From Poseidonibacter ostreae (lineage in GTDB: Bacteria; Campylobacterota; Campylobacteria; Campylobacterales; Arcobacteraceae), in assembly GCF_009208075.1 (NCBI RefSeq), contig NZ_WFKJ01000004.1, positions 40,701-104,700 of the forward strand: a stretch of DNA of 64,000 bases, in the 5' to 3' direction. The notes under the pieces were generated by a model. The model saw only the letters and a list, made by a program, of their open reading frames with translations, was not told the DNA's origin and ran no database searches. A program made the position numbers and the translations under genes. Shown piece by piece: positions 8,593 to 17,360 of the stretch. Each line of letters opens with the position of its first letter. Position 1 is the stretch's first letter.

Positions 8593-9555
8593 TTAATAAT
8601 TAAAACCAACTTCTTCTAAAGCTGTTCTAATTTTTTTCATTTGTGAGTGTTTATTTCTACACCAATCAGGTGATAATAAACTATCATCATCAATTCCAGC
8701 TGTTATTCTTTGAACTGAAATATTTGAAGGTAAATCAACAATTGATTTTACAACTGTATCAATATATAACTCTTCACTAATTGGAGTAAATCTTCCTTTT
8801 CTAAACTCATTTGTAAGTAATGTATTTTTAACTACATACAAAGGATGAAACTTAACAGAATCTACATTTAATTCAACTGTTTGCTTAAAACTCTCTAGCA
8901 TCATCTCTTGAGTTTCATTAGGAAGTCCATATATTAAATGTCCACAAACATTTAAACCTTTTTCTTTACTTCTAGTAATCCAATATTTCATGTTTTCTAC
9001 ACTATCACCACGATTAATAGTCTCAAGTGTATCGTCATAAAAAGATTGTATTCCATACTCAATCCATATCTCTTTATCTTTTGATAAATCTTTTAAATAA
9101 TCTAAAATTTCATCAGTAACACAGTCTGTTCTTGTACCAATACTAAGTCCAATTACATTATCAAAACTTAGAGCTTTTTCATATAAAGCTTTTAGTGTTG
9201 AAAAAGGCGCATAAGTATTTGTAAAAGATTGAAAATAAACAATATATTTTTTAGTTCCAAACTTGTTTTCTAATCTTTGTCTTGTTGCATTAAATTGCAT
9301 TTCAAGCTGTTTTAGTTGATTATCTAAATACGGATTTTCTTCTATTCTTGGGTTTAGTTTAAACTTTGTTTTCTTTTCTTGTAAATTAGGAGAAAAGGAA
9401 TCATTCTCACAAAAAGAACAACCACCTTTTGCCACTGTTCCATCAATATTTGGGCATGTAAACCCAGATATTGAGATAGGAACTTTATATATTTTTTCAC
9501 CAAATTTACTTTTGAAATATCTTCCAATAGTTAAAACATTTTTTAATTCATTCAT
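8593..9555 (-). CDS. radical SAM protein, YhcC/TIGR01212 family
   Basis: A 320-residue radical SAM enzyme of unknown substrate. The N-terminal iron-sulfur cluster motif of this family is clear: Cys34, Cys46 and Cys49 in FTCPNIDGTVAKGGCSFC. IEYGIQS and HLIYGLPNET are typical of the SAM-binding barrel. Its ATG lies one base after the purF stop codon, so it is cotranscribed with purF; whether this reflects function is unknown. Length matches YhcC homologues. Confidence 0.92.
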   Translation of the reverse strand: MNELKNVLTIGRYFKSKFGEKIYKVPISISGFTCPNIDGTVAKGGCSFCENDSFSPNLQEKKTKFKLNPRIEENPYLDNQLKQLEMQFNATRQRLENKFGTKKYIVYFQSFTNTYAPFSTLKALYEKALSFDNVIGLSIGTRTDCVTDEILDYLKDLSKDKEIWIEYGIQSFYDDTLETINRGDSVENMKYWITRSKEKGLNVCGHLIYGLPNETQEMMLESFKQTVELNVDSVKFHPLYVVKNTLLTNEFRKGRFTPISEELYIDTVVKSIVDLPSNISVQRITAGIDDDSLLSPDWCRNKHSQMKKIRTALEEVGFNY

Positions 9556-9556
9556 T

Positions 9557-10906
9557 TTACTCTTTTACGAAATAATCCCCGTCAAAGCTTTCTAATGCAT
9601 AGTTTCTATCAGATCCAATAGCTGTTACTAAATCATCTACAGATAAATACTCTAAAGAATCTGCTTCAATATACTTGCATACTTCATCTTTATTCATATT
9701 ATTAGAAATTAACTCTTCTTTATTAGGTGTATCAATACCATAATAACAAGGGAATTTTATTTCAGGAGAAGCAACTCTAAAGTGAACCTCTTTTGCACCA
9801 GCATCTTTAAGCATTTTTACAATTCTTTTTGATGTAGTACCTCGAACAATTGAGTCATCAATTACAAGCAATGTTTTACCTGCAATTAAAGATTTCATAG
9901 GTGAAAGCTTCATTCGTACTTTCAAGTTTCTCATCTCTTGTGTTGGCTCAATAAATGTTCTTCCAACATAGTGATTTCTTATTATTCCATACTCAAAAGG
10001 AACTCCACTCTCAGCAGCATAACCAAGTGCAGCTGGAACACCTGAATCTGGAACAGGAACAACCATATCATACTTAATAGTTGAACTAGCATCATTTTTA
10101 GCTAAGGCCTTACCCATTTGTTCTCTTGTTCTATATACATTTTTTCCATCAATTACAGAGTCTGGTCTTGCAAAATATACATATTCAAAAGCACATGGTC
10201 TAAATTCTGGTTCAAAAAGTTGAATTGATTCTGGTTCTTCAAAATCTTCACTAAAGATTAACATCTCTCCTGGATTAACATCTCTTATAAATGTAGCATC
10301 GACTAAATCAAATGCACAAGTTTCAGATGCAACAATATAACCACCTGATTTTAATTTTCCTAAAGATAAAGGTCTAATACCATATTTATCTCTAATTACA
10401 AACTGTTTTGATCTTGATTGAACAATAAAACAGTATGCTCCAACAGTTCGCTCTAAAGCTTCTTTAATTCTATCTCTTAATCTATCTTTTGTATTTTTAG
10501 CAATTAGATGAATTAAATTCTCAGTGTCCATTCCTGTTTGATAAATGGCACCTTTATCAATTAAGTCATTTCTCACTTCTTCTTTATTGATTAAATTTCC
10601 ATTGTGAACAATAGATATTTCACCAAGTTTATACTTAGCAAATACAGGCTGAGCATCTAAAATAGAATCTCCACCTGCAGTTGAGTATCTATTATGACCA
10701 ATAGCCATATTACCTTTTAGTACTTTTAATGCAGACTCTTTAAAAACATCTGAAACTAAACCTCTATTTTTTATCGTGTGAATTTTTCCATCACATGATG
10801 AAGAAATACCAGTTGCTTCTTGACCTCTATGTTGCATTGCAAACAGAGCTAAAGATGCTAATCTAGCAGCATTATCATTACCATAAATTCCAACTATTGC
10901 GCACAT
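9557..10906 (-). CDS. purF: amidophosphoribosyltransferase
   Basis: First committed step of purine synthesis: transfers ammonia from glutamine to PRPP to make phosphoribosylamine. The 449-residue protein starts MCAIVGIYG, giving the N-terminal nucleophile Cys2 after Met removal with no propeptide of note. The glutaminase domain shows GHNRYSTAG; the phosphoribosyltransferase domain shows the PRPP loop VIDDSIVRGTTS. Start has AAGG upstream. Other purine genes (purQ, purS, purC) lie at 45347-47306. A large hairpin lies between this gene and dapB upstream. Confidence 0.97.
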   Translation of the reverse strand: MCAIVGIYGNDNAARLASLALFAMQHRGQEATGISSSCDGKIHTIKNRGLVSDVFKESALKVLKGNMAIGHNRYSTAGGDSILDAQPVFAKYKLGEISIVHNGNLINKEEVRNDLIDKGAIYQTGMDTENLIHLIAKNTKDRLRDRIKEALERTVGAYCFIVQSRSKQFVIRDKYGIRPLSLGKLKSGGYIVASETCAFDLVDATFIRDVNPGEMLIFSEDFEEPESIQLFEPEFRPCAFEYVYFARPDSVIDGKNVYRTREQMGKALAKNDASSTIKYDMVVPVPDSGVPAALGYAAESGVPFEYGIIRNHYVGRTFIEPTQEMRNLKVRMKLSPMKSLIAGKTLLVIDDSIVRGTTSKRIVKMLKDAGAKEVHFRVASPEIKFPCYYGIDTPNKEELISNNMNKDEVCKYIEADSLEYLSVDDLVTAIGSDRNYALESFDGDYFVKE

Positions 10907-10926
10907 TTATTTAACCTTATAAAAAA

Positions 10927-10995
10927 AGAAAAAAGTGAAAGTGATGCACGACTGCAAGAAGCAAATACTGCTTGCAGTCAAAATGTCTTTTTTCT
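10927..10995 (-). other. nested hairpin between dapB and purF
   Basis: Two nested stems: an outer 9-bp stem AGAAAAAAG (10927-10935) with CTTTTTTCT (10987-10995) and an inner 9-bp stem GACTGCAAG (10950-10958) with CTTGCAGTC (10971-10979). On the minus strand the inner hairpin is followed by a T-rich stretch reaching almost to the purF ribosome site. It may be the dapB terminator, a purF leader structure or a small intergenic repeat. Confidence 0.5.
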
Positions 10996-11026
10996 CTTAG
11001 TTTTATTTTATTTTATTATTTACTTT

Positions 11027-11800
11027 TTATAGACCTAAAGCGTCATTGATTGAGTATAATTTTGGTTCTTTTGCAATTATCCATTTAGCAACTTTTATAG
11101 CACCTTTTGAAAAAGTGTTTCTAGCAGTTGCAGTATGATTTAATTCTAAAAATTCACCATCATTATATAAACCAACAGTATGACGACCTACGATGTCTCC
11201 ACCTCTTAATGCCATAACTGCAATTTCATCTTTAGTTCTTGCACCAATTTGTCCATCACGTCCAGAAACTCTAACTTCATCAAGAACTAAACCTCTAGCA
11301 TCAGCTGCATGTTCAGCAAGTGTTAGAGCTGTTCCTGAAGGTGAATCAACTTTATGTTTATGATGTTGTTCTACAATTTCAATATCAAAATCTGCTAGTG
11401 TTTTAGAAGCAAGAGCTACAAGTTTATTTAAAACAGCAACTCCTAAACTCATATTAGTAGCATATAAAATAGGTACTAATTTACTAGCTTCAATTAATAA
11501 GTTTTGTTGATGCTTTGTAAATCCAGTAGTAGCAATTACTAAAGGTTTTCTTGCACCATTTTCTACAACTTCTGTTAATAAAGCTTCAGTAGCACCTGGT
11601 GCACTAAAATCAATAATTACATCTGAAGAATCAAATAATACTTTCATATCATTTGTAACAACTGTATCTTCAGGTAATTGTTTTGTTAATTTATCAAAAA
11701 CATGAACAGCACCTACTCTTGCTTGCTCATCATGCTCTAAATCATCAATTAATAATGAACCAACTCTTCCTGTACTACCTAGAATTCCTACTTTAATCAT
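11027..11800 (-). CDS. dapB: 4-hydroxy-tetrahydrodipicolinate reductase
   Basis: NAD(P)H-dependent step of the diaminopimelate/lysine pathway. The 257-residue product has the nucleotide-binding [11 protein letters not shown] at the N-terminus and the substrate motif [15 protein letters not shown], with the catalytic His/Lys expected there. [11 protein letters not shown] near the C-terminus is also typical. It follows trxB by 17 bases and precedes purF by 120. lysA, the last enzyme of the pathway, is at 34997-36205. Confidence 0.96.
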   Translation of the reverse strand: MIKVGILGSTGRVGSLLIDDLEHDEQARVGAVHVFDKLTKQLPEDTVVTNDMKVLFDSSDVIIDFSAPGATEALLTEVVENGARKPLVIATTGFTKHQQNLLIEASKLVPILYATNMSLGVAVLNKLVALASKTLADFDIEIVEQHHKHKVDSPSGTALTLAEHAADARGLVLDEVRVSGRDGQIGARTKDEIAVMALRGGDIVGRHTVGLYNDGEFLELNHTATARNTFSKGAIKVAKWIIAKEPKLYSINDALGL

Positions 11801-11817
11801 ATTTTATAATTTCCCTT

Positions 11818-12747
11818 TTATCCAATATATTCAATAATATTAACAGCTGCAGTTGCACCATCGCCTGCTGCACAAACTACTTGTTTAGAAGCTTCAATTC
11901 TAACATCACCAGCTGCATATAATCCTGCTACATTTGTTCTCATTCTTAAATCAACAACAATTTCACCAGCTTTATTAGTTTCACATAAAAATGATCCATC
12001 TTCTTGTTTTAATGAGTCATTTAATACATCACGACCTACAAAAACAAATACACCTGGAACTGGAATATCTCTGATATCTCCAGAGATTTTAGATTTAACT
12101 TTTAAACCTGTAACTCCCATATTATCACCATAAACTTCTTCAATATCACAGTTTGTAACTTCTTCAATATTATCTGCATTTTTCATATGCTCAATAGTTG
12201 AAGGTGCTGCTCTATATGTATCCCGTCTATGAACTAAATATACTTTTGAACACATTTTTGATAAGTAAACAGCTTCTTCTAAAGCAGTGTCTCCACCACC
12301 AATTACTGCAACTTCTTTTCCTTTATAGAAAAAACCATCACAAGTCGCACAAGTTGAAACACCTCGTCCAAATAATTTATCTTCACCTTTAAATCCTGCA
12401 CGTCTAGGAACTGAACCAGTTGCTAATAATACTGTTTTAGCTTCTTGAGTTTTTCCATCTGCAGTTGTAAGTGTAAAAACTTCATCTTTTTTTGTAACAG
12501 ACATAACTTGGTTCATTTCATGTTTTAAACCAAATCTTTTACATTGTTCTGGCCAATCTTCCATTAAAGCCATTCCCGTTACAACTTCTTTTTGCCCTGG
12601 GTAATTTTCAATCTCTGATGAAGTTGTTATTTGTCCACCAGGCATTCCCATTTCGAACATTGTAACATTATTTAAACCACCTCTTGTTGCATAAAGACCA
12701 GCTGTTAATCCTGCAGGTCCTCCTCCAATAATTGCTAAATCTAACAT
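11818..12747 (-). CDS. trxB: thioredoxin-disulfide reductase
   Basis: FAD- and NADPH-dependent reduction of thioredoxin. The 309-residue protein has the FAD-binding [15 protein letters not shown], the redox-active STCATCDG (Cys133 and Cys136), the NADPH loop [13 protein letters not shown] and the C-terminal AAGDVR FAD segment. All are in the usual order and spacing. The likely substrate, thioredoxin, is encoded at 17361-17678. It leads the trxB-dapB-purF direction of transcription. Confidence 0.96.
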   Translation of the reverse strand: MLDLAIIGGGPAGLTAGLYATRGGLNNVTMFEMGMPGGQITTSSEIENYPGQKEVVTGMALMEDWPEQCKRFGLKHEMNQVMSVTKKDEVFTLTTADGKTQEAKTVLLATGSVPRRAGFKGEDKLFGRGVSTCATCDGFFYKGKEVAVIGGGDTALEEAVYLSKMCSKVYLVHRRDTYRAAPSTIEHMKNADNIEEVTNCDIEEVYGDNMGVTGLKVKSKISGDIRDIPVPGVFVFVGRDVLNDSLKQEDGSFLCETNKAGEIVVDLRMRTNVAGLYAAGDVRIEASKQVVCAAGDGATAAVNIIEYIG

Positions 12748-12866
12748 ATCAAATTCCTTATATTTTAGTGTTTATAATTTATAGTATTTATTAAAAAGCT
12801 AATAATACTAAAATCTTTGTAAGTTATAGTTTAATTAAAACCATTTTAACTTTTGTATAAATTTTA

Positions 12867-13523
12867 TTATATTAGTTTTACATTCTTATTTAAAGAATAC
12901 CCCATTCCTTTTGTTATTACTATTGAATCATTTGGTATTTTTTTTCTTAGCCTTTTTATCATTGCTCTAATATTTGTAAGATTAGTGTCATCACCTTCCC
13001 ACACATACTCTGAGATCTCTTCATAACTTGCTACATGATGCAGGTTTTTTGAAAAAAGTTCTAAAAAAAGTATCTCTTTTTTTGTTAATTCTATCTCTTC
13101 TTTATCTTTATACAAAATATGATTTATAAAATCAAATTCATAAACCTCATCAAATTTTAGAAATCTTCTTTGTATTACACATAATTTTTTTACTTTTTGA
13201 ACTAATTCTAAGATATAAAAAGGCTTTTTTATATAATCATCACAACCCAATTCATAGGATTTTTGAACTTTTTCCAAGTCATGATTTGAACTAATTATAA
13301 TCACAGGTGTATCTTTATGATTAATTCTTAATAATTCAAGAAGTGAAATACCATCAATATTAGGAACATTAATATCTAAAATAAAACAATTATATCCATT
13401 ATCAAGAACAGCTAAAGCCTCATCTCCATCTATAAAAGTATCAACTTTATAACTCTCTTTTTCTAAAGCCATTTTCATAACATTTATTAGTCTTTCATTA
13501 TCTTCAAGAATTAATATTTTCAC
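12867..13523 (-). CDS. OmpR-family response regulator
   Basis: A 218-residue two-component regulator. The receiver domain has the acidic pair ED at 7-8, the phospho-acceptor Asp50 in FILDINVPNIDG and the conserved Lys in IKKPF; the C-terminal half is a winged helix-turn-helix DNA-binding domain (TNIRAMIKRLRKK). It begins with GTG, overlapping the kinase stop by 4 bases (GTGA), so it is coupled to the kinase. A direct repeat with 11-bp period upstream of the anion transporter (17260-17279) is a candidate target. Confidence 0.93.
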   Translation of the reverse strand: MKILILEDNERLINVMKMALEKESYKVDTFIDGDEALAVLDNGYNCFILDINVPNIDGISLLELLRINHKDTPVIIISSNHDLEKVQKSYELGCDDYIKKPFYILELVQKVKKLCVIQRRFLKFDEVYEFDFINHILYKDKEEIELTKKEILFLELFSKNLHHVASYEEISEYVWEGDDTNLTNIRAMIKRLRKKIPNDSIVITKGMGYSLNKNVKLI

Positions 13524-14869
13524 TCTACATTCCCTAAAATCATTTTAAAACAAGCTCCATTATTAATATTTTCAACTTCGATTTTACCATCCATTTTATC
13601 TTCTATAATCATTTTTGCCATATACAGACCAATTCCATGTCCATCTTTTTTAGTAGAATAATAAGGTTTGAAAATCTTTTTTATTTTAGCTTTTTCAATT
13701 CCACCTGCATTATCTTGTATTTTTATAATTAATTTATCATCTTCATTATAAAACTCTATATCTATTTTCCTATTTTTCAAATCATTTTTTAGAAGTTCAT
13801 CTTTAGCATTATTTATAATATTTAAAGTAGATTGCATAAACTCATTTCTATATCCATATATATTCGTATTTGTATTTTCAAAAACTTTTATATCTACATC
13901 TATATAGTTATATTTGATATTATGACTTACAATCTGTAAAATTGAATCAATAGACTCTTTTGCATCAAAGACCTTCTTTTCATTTGAGGGAACAATAAAG
14001 TTTTGAAAATCATTAATTGTTTTATTCATATAATCAACTTGTGTCATTATATCTTTTACATAAGATTCATCTTCATTAGTATTAGAGTTTGAACTATAAA
14101 AACTCTCTTGTGCTATTGTTGTAATTTCAACTAAAGGCGATTTCCATTGATGTGCAATTGAGGAAAATATTTCTCCAATTTCTGCAAGTTTTGATTGCTG
14201 TATTACAAACTCTTGATTCTTTTCACGCTCTAACTCAAACTCTTTTTCTTTTGTAATATCAGTAAAAATAGTAACCGTTCCTGTCTCTTTTGTTTTACTA
14301 TCACAATACGAAGCTTGTTTTATAAAATAAATTTTCTTTTCATTCTTTGATGTTTTAAATTTAAAAAGAGTATTTAGCTTCTTATTCTCTTTATATTTAT
14401 CAAATATTGATAAAAGTTTTAAGGCATTTTCATTATCTTTAAAATCTTTTAATTTCTTACCATAAATATCTTCACTTTGTAAACTAAGGAAATTACAAAA
14501 CTTTTTATTTGAATCAATAATTTTTCCATCTTTATTTTGCCAAAATATTGGACTTTCAATAGCATTTAATAATACTAAATCAAACTCTATTCTTTGAATT
14601 AACATCTTCTCTGTTTTTTTACGTAAATATATATTATGAAATAAACCAATTATTAGAAGAACTAAAATAGGAGATATTGTAAAAACGAAATCTATTAAAC
14701 CTCTATTTTTATCATAAAAAGTCAATCTTCTATTTACAATTTCATACTCATAAGGTACTTGATTTACTGCAAGTATAAATTGATCTAATTTTTTAGCATC
14801 AAATACATAATCAAAATCATTAAAGTTTTTAATCTCGTAGTTTTTATTTTTTATAATATCCAAAGCCAT
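13520..14869 (-). CDS. histidine kinase, C-terminal part of the frameshifted gene
   Basis: The open frame has 449 codons from the ATG at 14869, but homology-like sequence continues upstream to the frameshift at 14926-14932, and no good ribosome site precedes that ATG. It holds the end of the sensor domain (NDFDYVFDAKKLDQF), one transmembrane helix (FVFTISPILVLLIIGLF), a PAS domain, the phospho-accepting H-box SIAHQWKSPL, and the ATPase boxes (NIINNAKDEL, DNAGGI, GHGIGLYMAK). All catalytic motifs are intact, which argues against long-term decay of the gene. Confidence 0.8.
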   Translation of the reverse strand: MALDIIKNKNYEIKNFNDFDYVFDAKKLDQFILAVNQVPYEYEIVNRRLTFYDKNRGLIDFVFTISPILVLLIIGLFHNIYLRKKTEKMLIQRIEFDLVLLNAIESPIFWQNKDGKIIDSNKKFCNFLSLQSEDIYGKKLKDFKDNENALKLLSIFDKYKENKKLNTLFKFKTSKNEKKIYFIKQASYCDSKTKETGTVTIFTDITKEKEFELEREKNQEFVIQQSKLAEIGEIFSSIAHQWKSPLVEITTIAQESFYSSNSNTNEDESYVKDIMTQVDYMNKTINDFQNFIVPSNEKKVFDAKESIDSILQIVSHNIKYNYIDVDIKVFENTNTNIYGYRNEFMQSTLNIINNAKDELLKNDLKNRKIDIEFYNEDDKLIIKIQDNAGGIEKAKIKKIFKPYYSTKKDGHGIGLYMAKMIIEDKMDGKIEVENINNGACFKMILGNVE

Positions 14870-14895
14870 TAAAACAGAACTATTTCCAAACTTTT

Positions 14896-15702
14896 CTAAA
14901 TCAACAATTTTCCCACCAACAGAGCCTTTTTTATTAAAATTGAGTCTGTAATAAATACTGGAACCTTAGAGTTTTTTATAAACTTAGCAATTGCTTGGTT
15001 TTTATTTAGTTTTCCATCACTATTTTTATAAAAACGAATAAATAAAATTGCACTATTCTCTTCATATTTTGAAAATCTTTTCTCTAAATTTTTTAGATTA
15101 TCTTCTCTTAAATAAATTAATTCGTATTTATTATGAAAATTATCAAATAACTCTTTTATCAATGGTTCTGTATGTTTTGCATTTATGCTTTTATCATTTA
15201 TTACATATAGTTTTTTAATTGTTGGAATTATTGTCTCTATTAGTTTGACATTTGAATCTAAGTCTCTTTTTTCAAGTAAAGCTGAAACTTTATTTTCAAC
15301 ATTATATTTTTTTGCTTTTTCTTGAGAAAAGTTTTCAATTCCCACAGCTAAAATAGATTCTTTAGAAAAAAACTCATTGTAGTTTTCTAAAACAAAATCA
15401 TAAGCAAATCTATCAACAGCTATTACTAAATCATAATTACGATTTTGAAGTTGCACTTTATAAAGATTTTTTAAATTTTTATAATACTCTTTTGATGTAA
15501 TTCTTTTTGAATCCATATATAAAATATTAAAATCTATATCTTGATGTTTATATAATACTTTTTCTAATCCATAAACTATCTTATCACTAAACTCATAACC
15601 TTTGTGATAAGAGTTAATAATCAAAACAGAAGAATTTGCAAAAAGTAAAGATGAGAAAAAAAATGTTGATAAAAGGATGTTAAAAATTAATAGTTTTTTC
15701 AT
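14896..15702 (-). CDS. periplasmic sensor domain, N-terminal part of the frameshifted kinase
   Basis: A 268-codon frame with a clear signal peptide or signal anchor (MKKLLIFNILLSTFFFSSLL) and an ABC-transporter-substrate-binding-like domain (VLIINSYHKGYEFSD, then DLVIAVDRFAYDFV, VPVFITDSILIKK). It stops at TAG, ten codons after the heptamer A AAA AAG. As read it would be a free secreted protein of unusual length; the homologous arrangement has this domain fused to a kinase. A TATAAT box lies 6 bases before the ATG, suggesting a leaderless transcript. Confidence 0.8.
   Translation of the reverse strand: MKKLLIFNILLSTFFFSSLLFANSSVLIINSYHKGYEFSDKIVYGLEKVLYKHQDIDFNILYMDSKRITSKEYYKNLKNLYKVQLQNRNYDLVIAVDRFAYDFVLENYNEFFSKESILAVGIENFSQEKAKKYNVENKVSALLEKRDLDSNVKLIETIIPTIKKLYVINDKSINAKHTEPLIKELFDNFHNKYELIYLREDNLKNLEKRFSKYEENSAILFIRFYKNSDGKLNKNQAIAKFIKNSKVPVFITDSILIKKALLVGKLLI
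14926..14932 (-). other. A AAA AAG slippery heptamer at the kinase frameshift
   Basis: The zero-frame codons read ATA AAA AAG GCT. The heptamer A AAA AAG is the dnaX-type -1 slippery sequence; a -1 slip gives GGC next and restores the full-length kinase. I see no upstream Shine-Dalgarno-like stimulator and no strong downstream stem-loop. Confidence 0.6.
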
Positions 15703-15708
15703 AAAGCA

Positions 15709-15714
15709 ATTATA
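15709..15714 (-). promoter_or_regulatory. -10 box of the sensor kinase gene
   Basis: Minus strand TATAAT followed by TGCTTT and then the ATG at 15702. The spacing places the transcript start at or next to the start codon, and no ribosome binding site is present. Confidence 0.5.
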
Positions 15715-15740
15715 GTAGATTATTGCTAACTATTAGATAT

Positions 15741-15775
15741 AAAAAAGGTAACAAAATAGACTTGTTACCTTTTTT
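15741..15775. terminator. terminator after the anion transporter gene
   Basis: A 14-bp stem (15741-15754 with 15762-15775; arm AAAAAAGGTAACAA) with a 7-base loop, with A- and T-runs on its outer sides. It separates the transporter from the kinase/regulator pair. Confidence 0.85.
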
Positions 15776-15789
15776 TAAATATAGAGAGT

Positions 15790-17202
15790 TTAAAGAATTG
15801 AATATCCTAAAAGAACTAGTGCACTTAAATATATAACTCCAAATACTGCTCCTAATTTCCACCATGTTGCTTGTGAAATATATCCAGCTCCATACCAAAT
15901 AGGTGATGGTCCAGTTGCATAAGGTGTTAAAATCCCCATAAGTCCTAAAGAACCTACTAATAGTAATGCTAAAGGTTGAATCATCTCTGCAGGTAATAAA
16001 TTTGCTGCAACTCCTAAAAATAGTGGTAGTAGTGCAACTGTATGTGCAGTAACACTTGCAAAGAAATAGTGAAATACAAAGAATAACACAACTAAAAGTA
16101 TTACTATTGAAACTGGATCCATGCCAACTAAACCACCTGAAATTAAACCTGCTGCCCATTTTAAGAATCCAACTTGTTTTAAGCCAGACGCCATTGCAAC
16201 TAAAGTAGCAAACCAAATAAATACATTTATTGCAGCTTTATTAGTAATAACATCTTCCCATGTAATAACATCTGTTAAAACAAGTAAACATAATACTGCT
16301 AAGGCTGCTGTTGTGCCATTTACTCCAATTTGTTTACCAAATATCCACATAACAAGAGCAAGTATTCCAAGACCTAACATAATAAGCTCTTTTTTACTAA
16401 TAGGACCCATTGAAACTAACTCTTTAGCAGCCCAAGCAGGTGCTTCTGGAGATTTTTTTTGTTCAGGTGGGTAAACAATATATGTTAAATATGGAACTAG
16501 TAAAAATAAAGGAATCATTATAATTGCTAATGTACTAAACCATTCACCCCATGCAATTGTAATACCTGTACTTTTTTCTACTAAAGATACTGCTAATAAA
16601 TTTGGTGCAAGTGCTGTTAAAAACATAGAACTAGTTACACAAGTTGCGGCAATTGCTACCCAAGAAATATATGAACCAATTTTTCGAGGCTCATTATCTG
16701 GAGTTGAATTAAACATTTGTGGAATATTAATAGCTATTGGGAAAATAGTTCCCGCACTTCTTGCTGTATTTGATGGCATAAACGGTGCTAAGATTCCATC
16801 AGCAAAAGCAACTGCATATCCAAGACCTAGAGTCGTTTTCCCAAGAAGTTTTACTAATAATAAAGCTATTCTTTTACCTAAGCCAGATTTTCTATAACCA
16901 AGAGCGAACATAAATGCTGCAAAGATTAACCATATTACTCCATTTGAAAAACCACTTAAAGCCCAAGTTCTACTAGCTTTTGCAGTTTCACCTACAAGAC
17001 CAAAAACAGCTGCAAAAGAAACCCCTGTTAAACCAATTAATGCTGCAGGAATTGGTTCTAAAATCAATCCTACGATTACTCCTAAAAATACTGCGAAGAA
17101 ATAGTGTGCATTTACACTTAAGCCCTCAGGCGTTGGTAAAACAGCAACTACAATAGCTATTATAATTGGTAGTGCCATTTTCATATTGTTACTTAGTGTC
17201 AT
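15790..17202 (-). CDS. DASS-family (SLC13-like) di/tricarboxylate anion transporter
   Basis: A 470-residue polytopic inner-membrane protein with 12 or so hydrophobic segments. Family features: SNTARSAGTIFP in the first half (the SNT anion-site motif) and TPYATGPSPIWYGAG in the second half, closely resembling CitT/TtdT-type citrate or tartrate:succinate exchangers and plant 2-oxoglutarate/malate translocators. Substrate is therefore probably a C4-C6 carboxylate, but which cannot be told. AAGGAG lies 6 bases before the ATG. It sits upstream of a two-component system on the same strand, separated by a terminator, suggesting signal-dependent expression. Confidence 0.9.
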   Translation of the reverse strand: MTLSNNMKMALPIIIAIVVAVLPTPEGLSVNAHYFFAVFLGVIVGLILEPIPAALIGLTGVSFAAVFGLVGETAKASRTWALSGFSNGVIWLIFAAFMFALGYRKSGLGKRIALLLVKLLGKTTLGLGYAVAFADGILAPFMPSNTARSAGTIFPIAINIPQMFNSTPDNEPRKIGSYISWVAIAATCVTSSMFLTALAPNLLAVSLVEKSTGITIAWGEWFSTLAIIMIPLFLLVPYLTYIVYPPEQKKSPEAPAWAAKELVSMGPISKKELIMLGLGILALVMWIFGKQIGVNGTTAALAVLCLLVLTDVITWEDVITNKAAINVFIWFATLVAMASGLKQVGFLKWAAGLISGGLVGMDPVSIVILLVVLFFVFHYFFASVTAHTVALLPLFLGVAANLLPAEMIQPLALLLVGSLGLMGILTPYATGPSPIWYGAGYISQATWWKLGAVFGVIYLSALVLLGYSIL

Positions 17203-17259
17203 GATAAACTCCTTATCTTTTTATTCAATTTATTTATATTGAAATGATAAAGAAGAAAG

Positions 17260-17279
17260 ATGACTTTAATATGACTTTA
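17260..17279 (-). promoter_or_regulatory. candidate response-regulator site upstream of the transporter
   Basis: The 9-mer ATGACTTTA occurs at 17260-17268 and again at 17271-17279, an 11-bp period, 58-77 bases upstream of the transporter ATG. This is the spacing typical of OmpR-family tandem sites. The OmpR-type regulator at 12867-13523 is the obvious candidate; this is inference. Confidence 0.45.
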
Positions 17280-17306
17280 GAGCTAAGATTAAAGATTTTT
17301 GGCATA

Positions 17307-17341
17307 AAAAAAGGTAAGACTATAAAAGTCTTACCTTTTTT
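17307..17341. terminator. terminator downstream of trxA
   Basis: A perfect 15-bp stem (17307-17321 with 17327-17341; arm AAAAAAGGTAAGACT) and 5-base loop, flanked by A- and T-runs, 20 bases after the trxA stop on the minus strand. Confidence 0.88.
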
Positions 17342-17360
17342 AAATAATTGATAGTATTTA

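Larger units (their letters stand above)
13520..15702 (-). pseudogene. sensor histidine kinase gene interrupted by a -1 frameshift
   Basis: The two reading frames at 14896-15702 and 13520-14869 join into one kinase of about 725 residues if the ribosome moves back one base, or one A is added, at the A6 run 14927-14932. The joined reading continues IKKGSVGGKIVDLEKFG, which fits the expected end of the periplasmic substrate-binding domain. Expected order: signal peptide, ABC-substrate-binding-like sensor domain, transmembrane helix, PAS, HisKA and HATPase. It may be a true pseudogene, a sequencing indel, or an expressed gene using the slippery heptamer A AAA AAG present in frame. Cotranscribed with the response regulator. 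Confidence 0.75.

Noticed and set aside
14926..14932. Phase-variable homopolymer in the kinase gene
   Set aside because: Phase-variable tracts in this phylum are usually longer G or A runs (8 or more); a run of six A is common in this AT-rich DNA, so phase variation is less likely than an indel or frameshifting.
15710..16216. A 168-codon frame on the minus strand
   Set aside because: It overlaps the 3' part of the anion transporter gene in another frame; its composition (Ser/Cys/Phe/Trp-rich) is that of an out-of-frame reading of a membrane protein gene.
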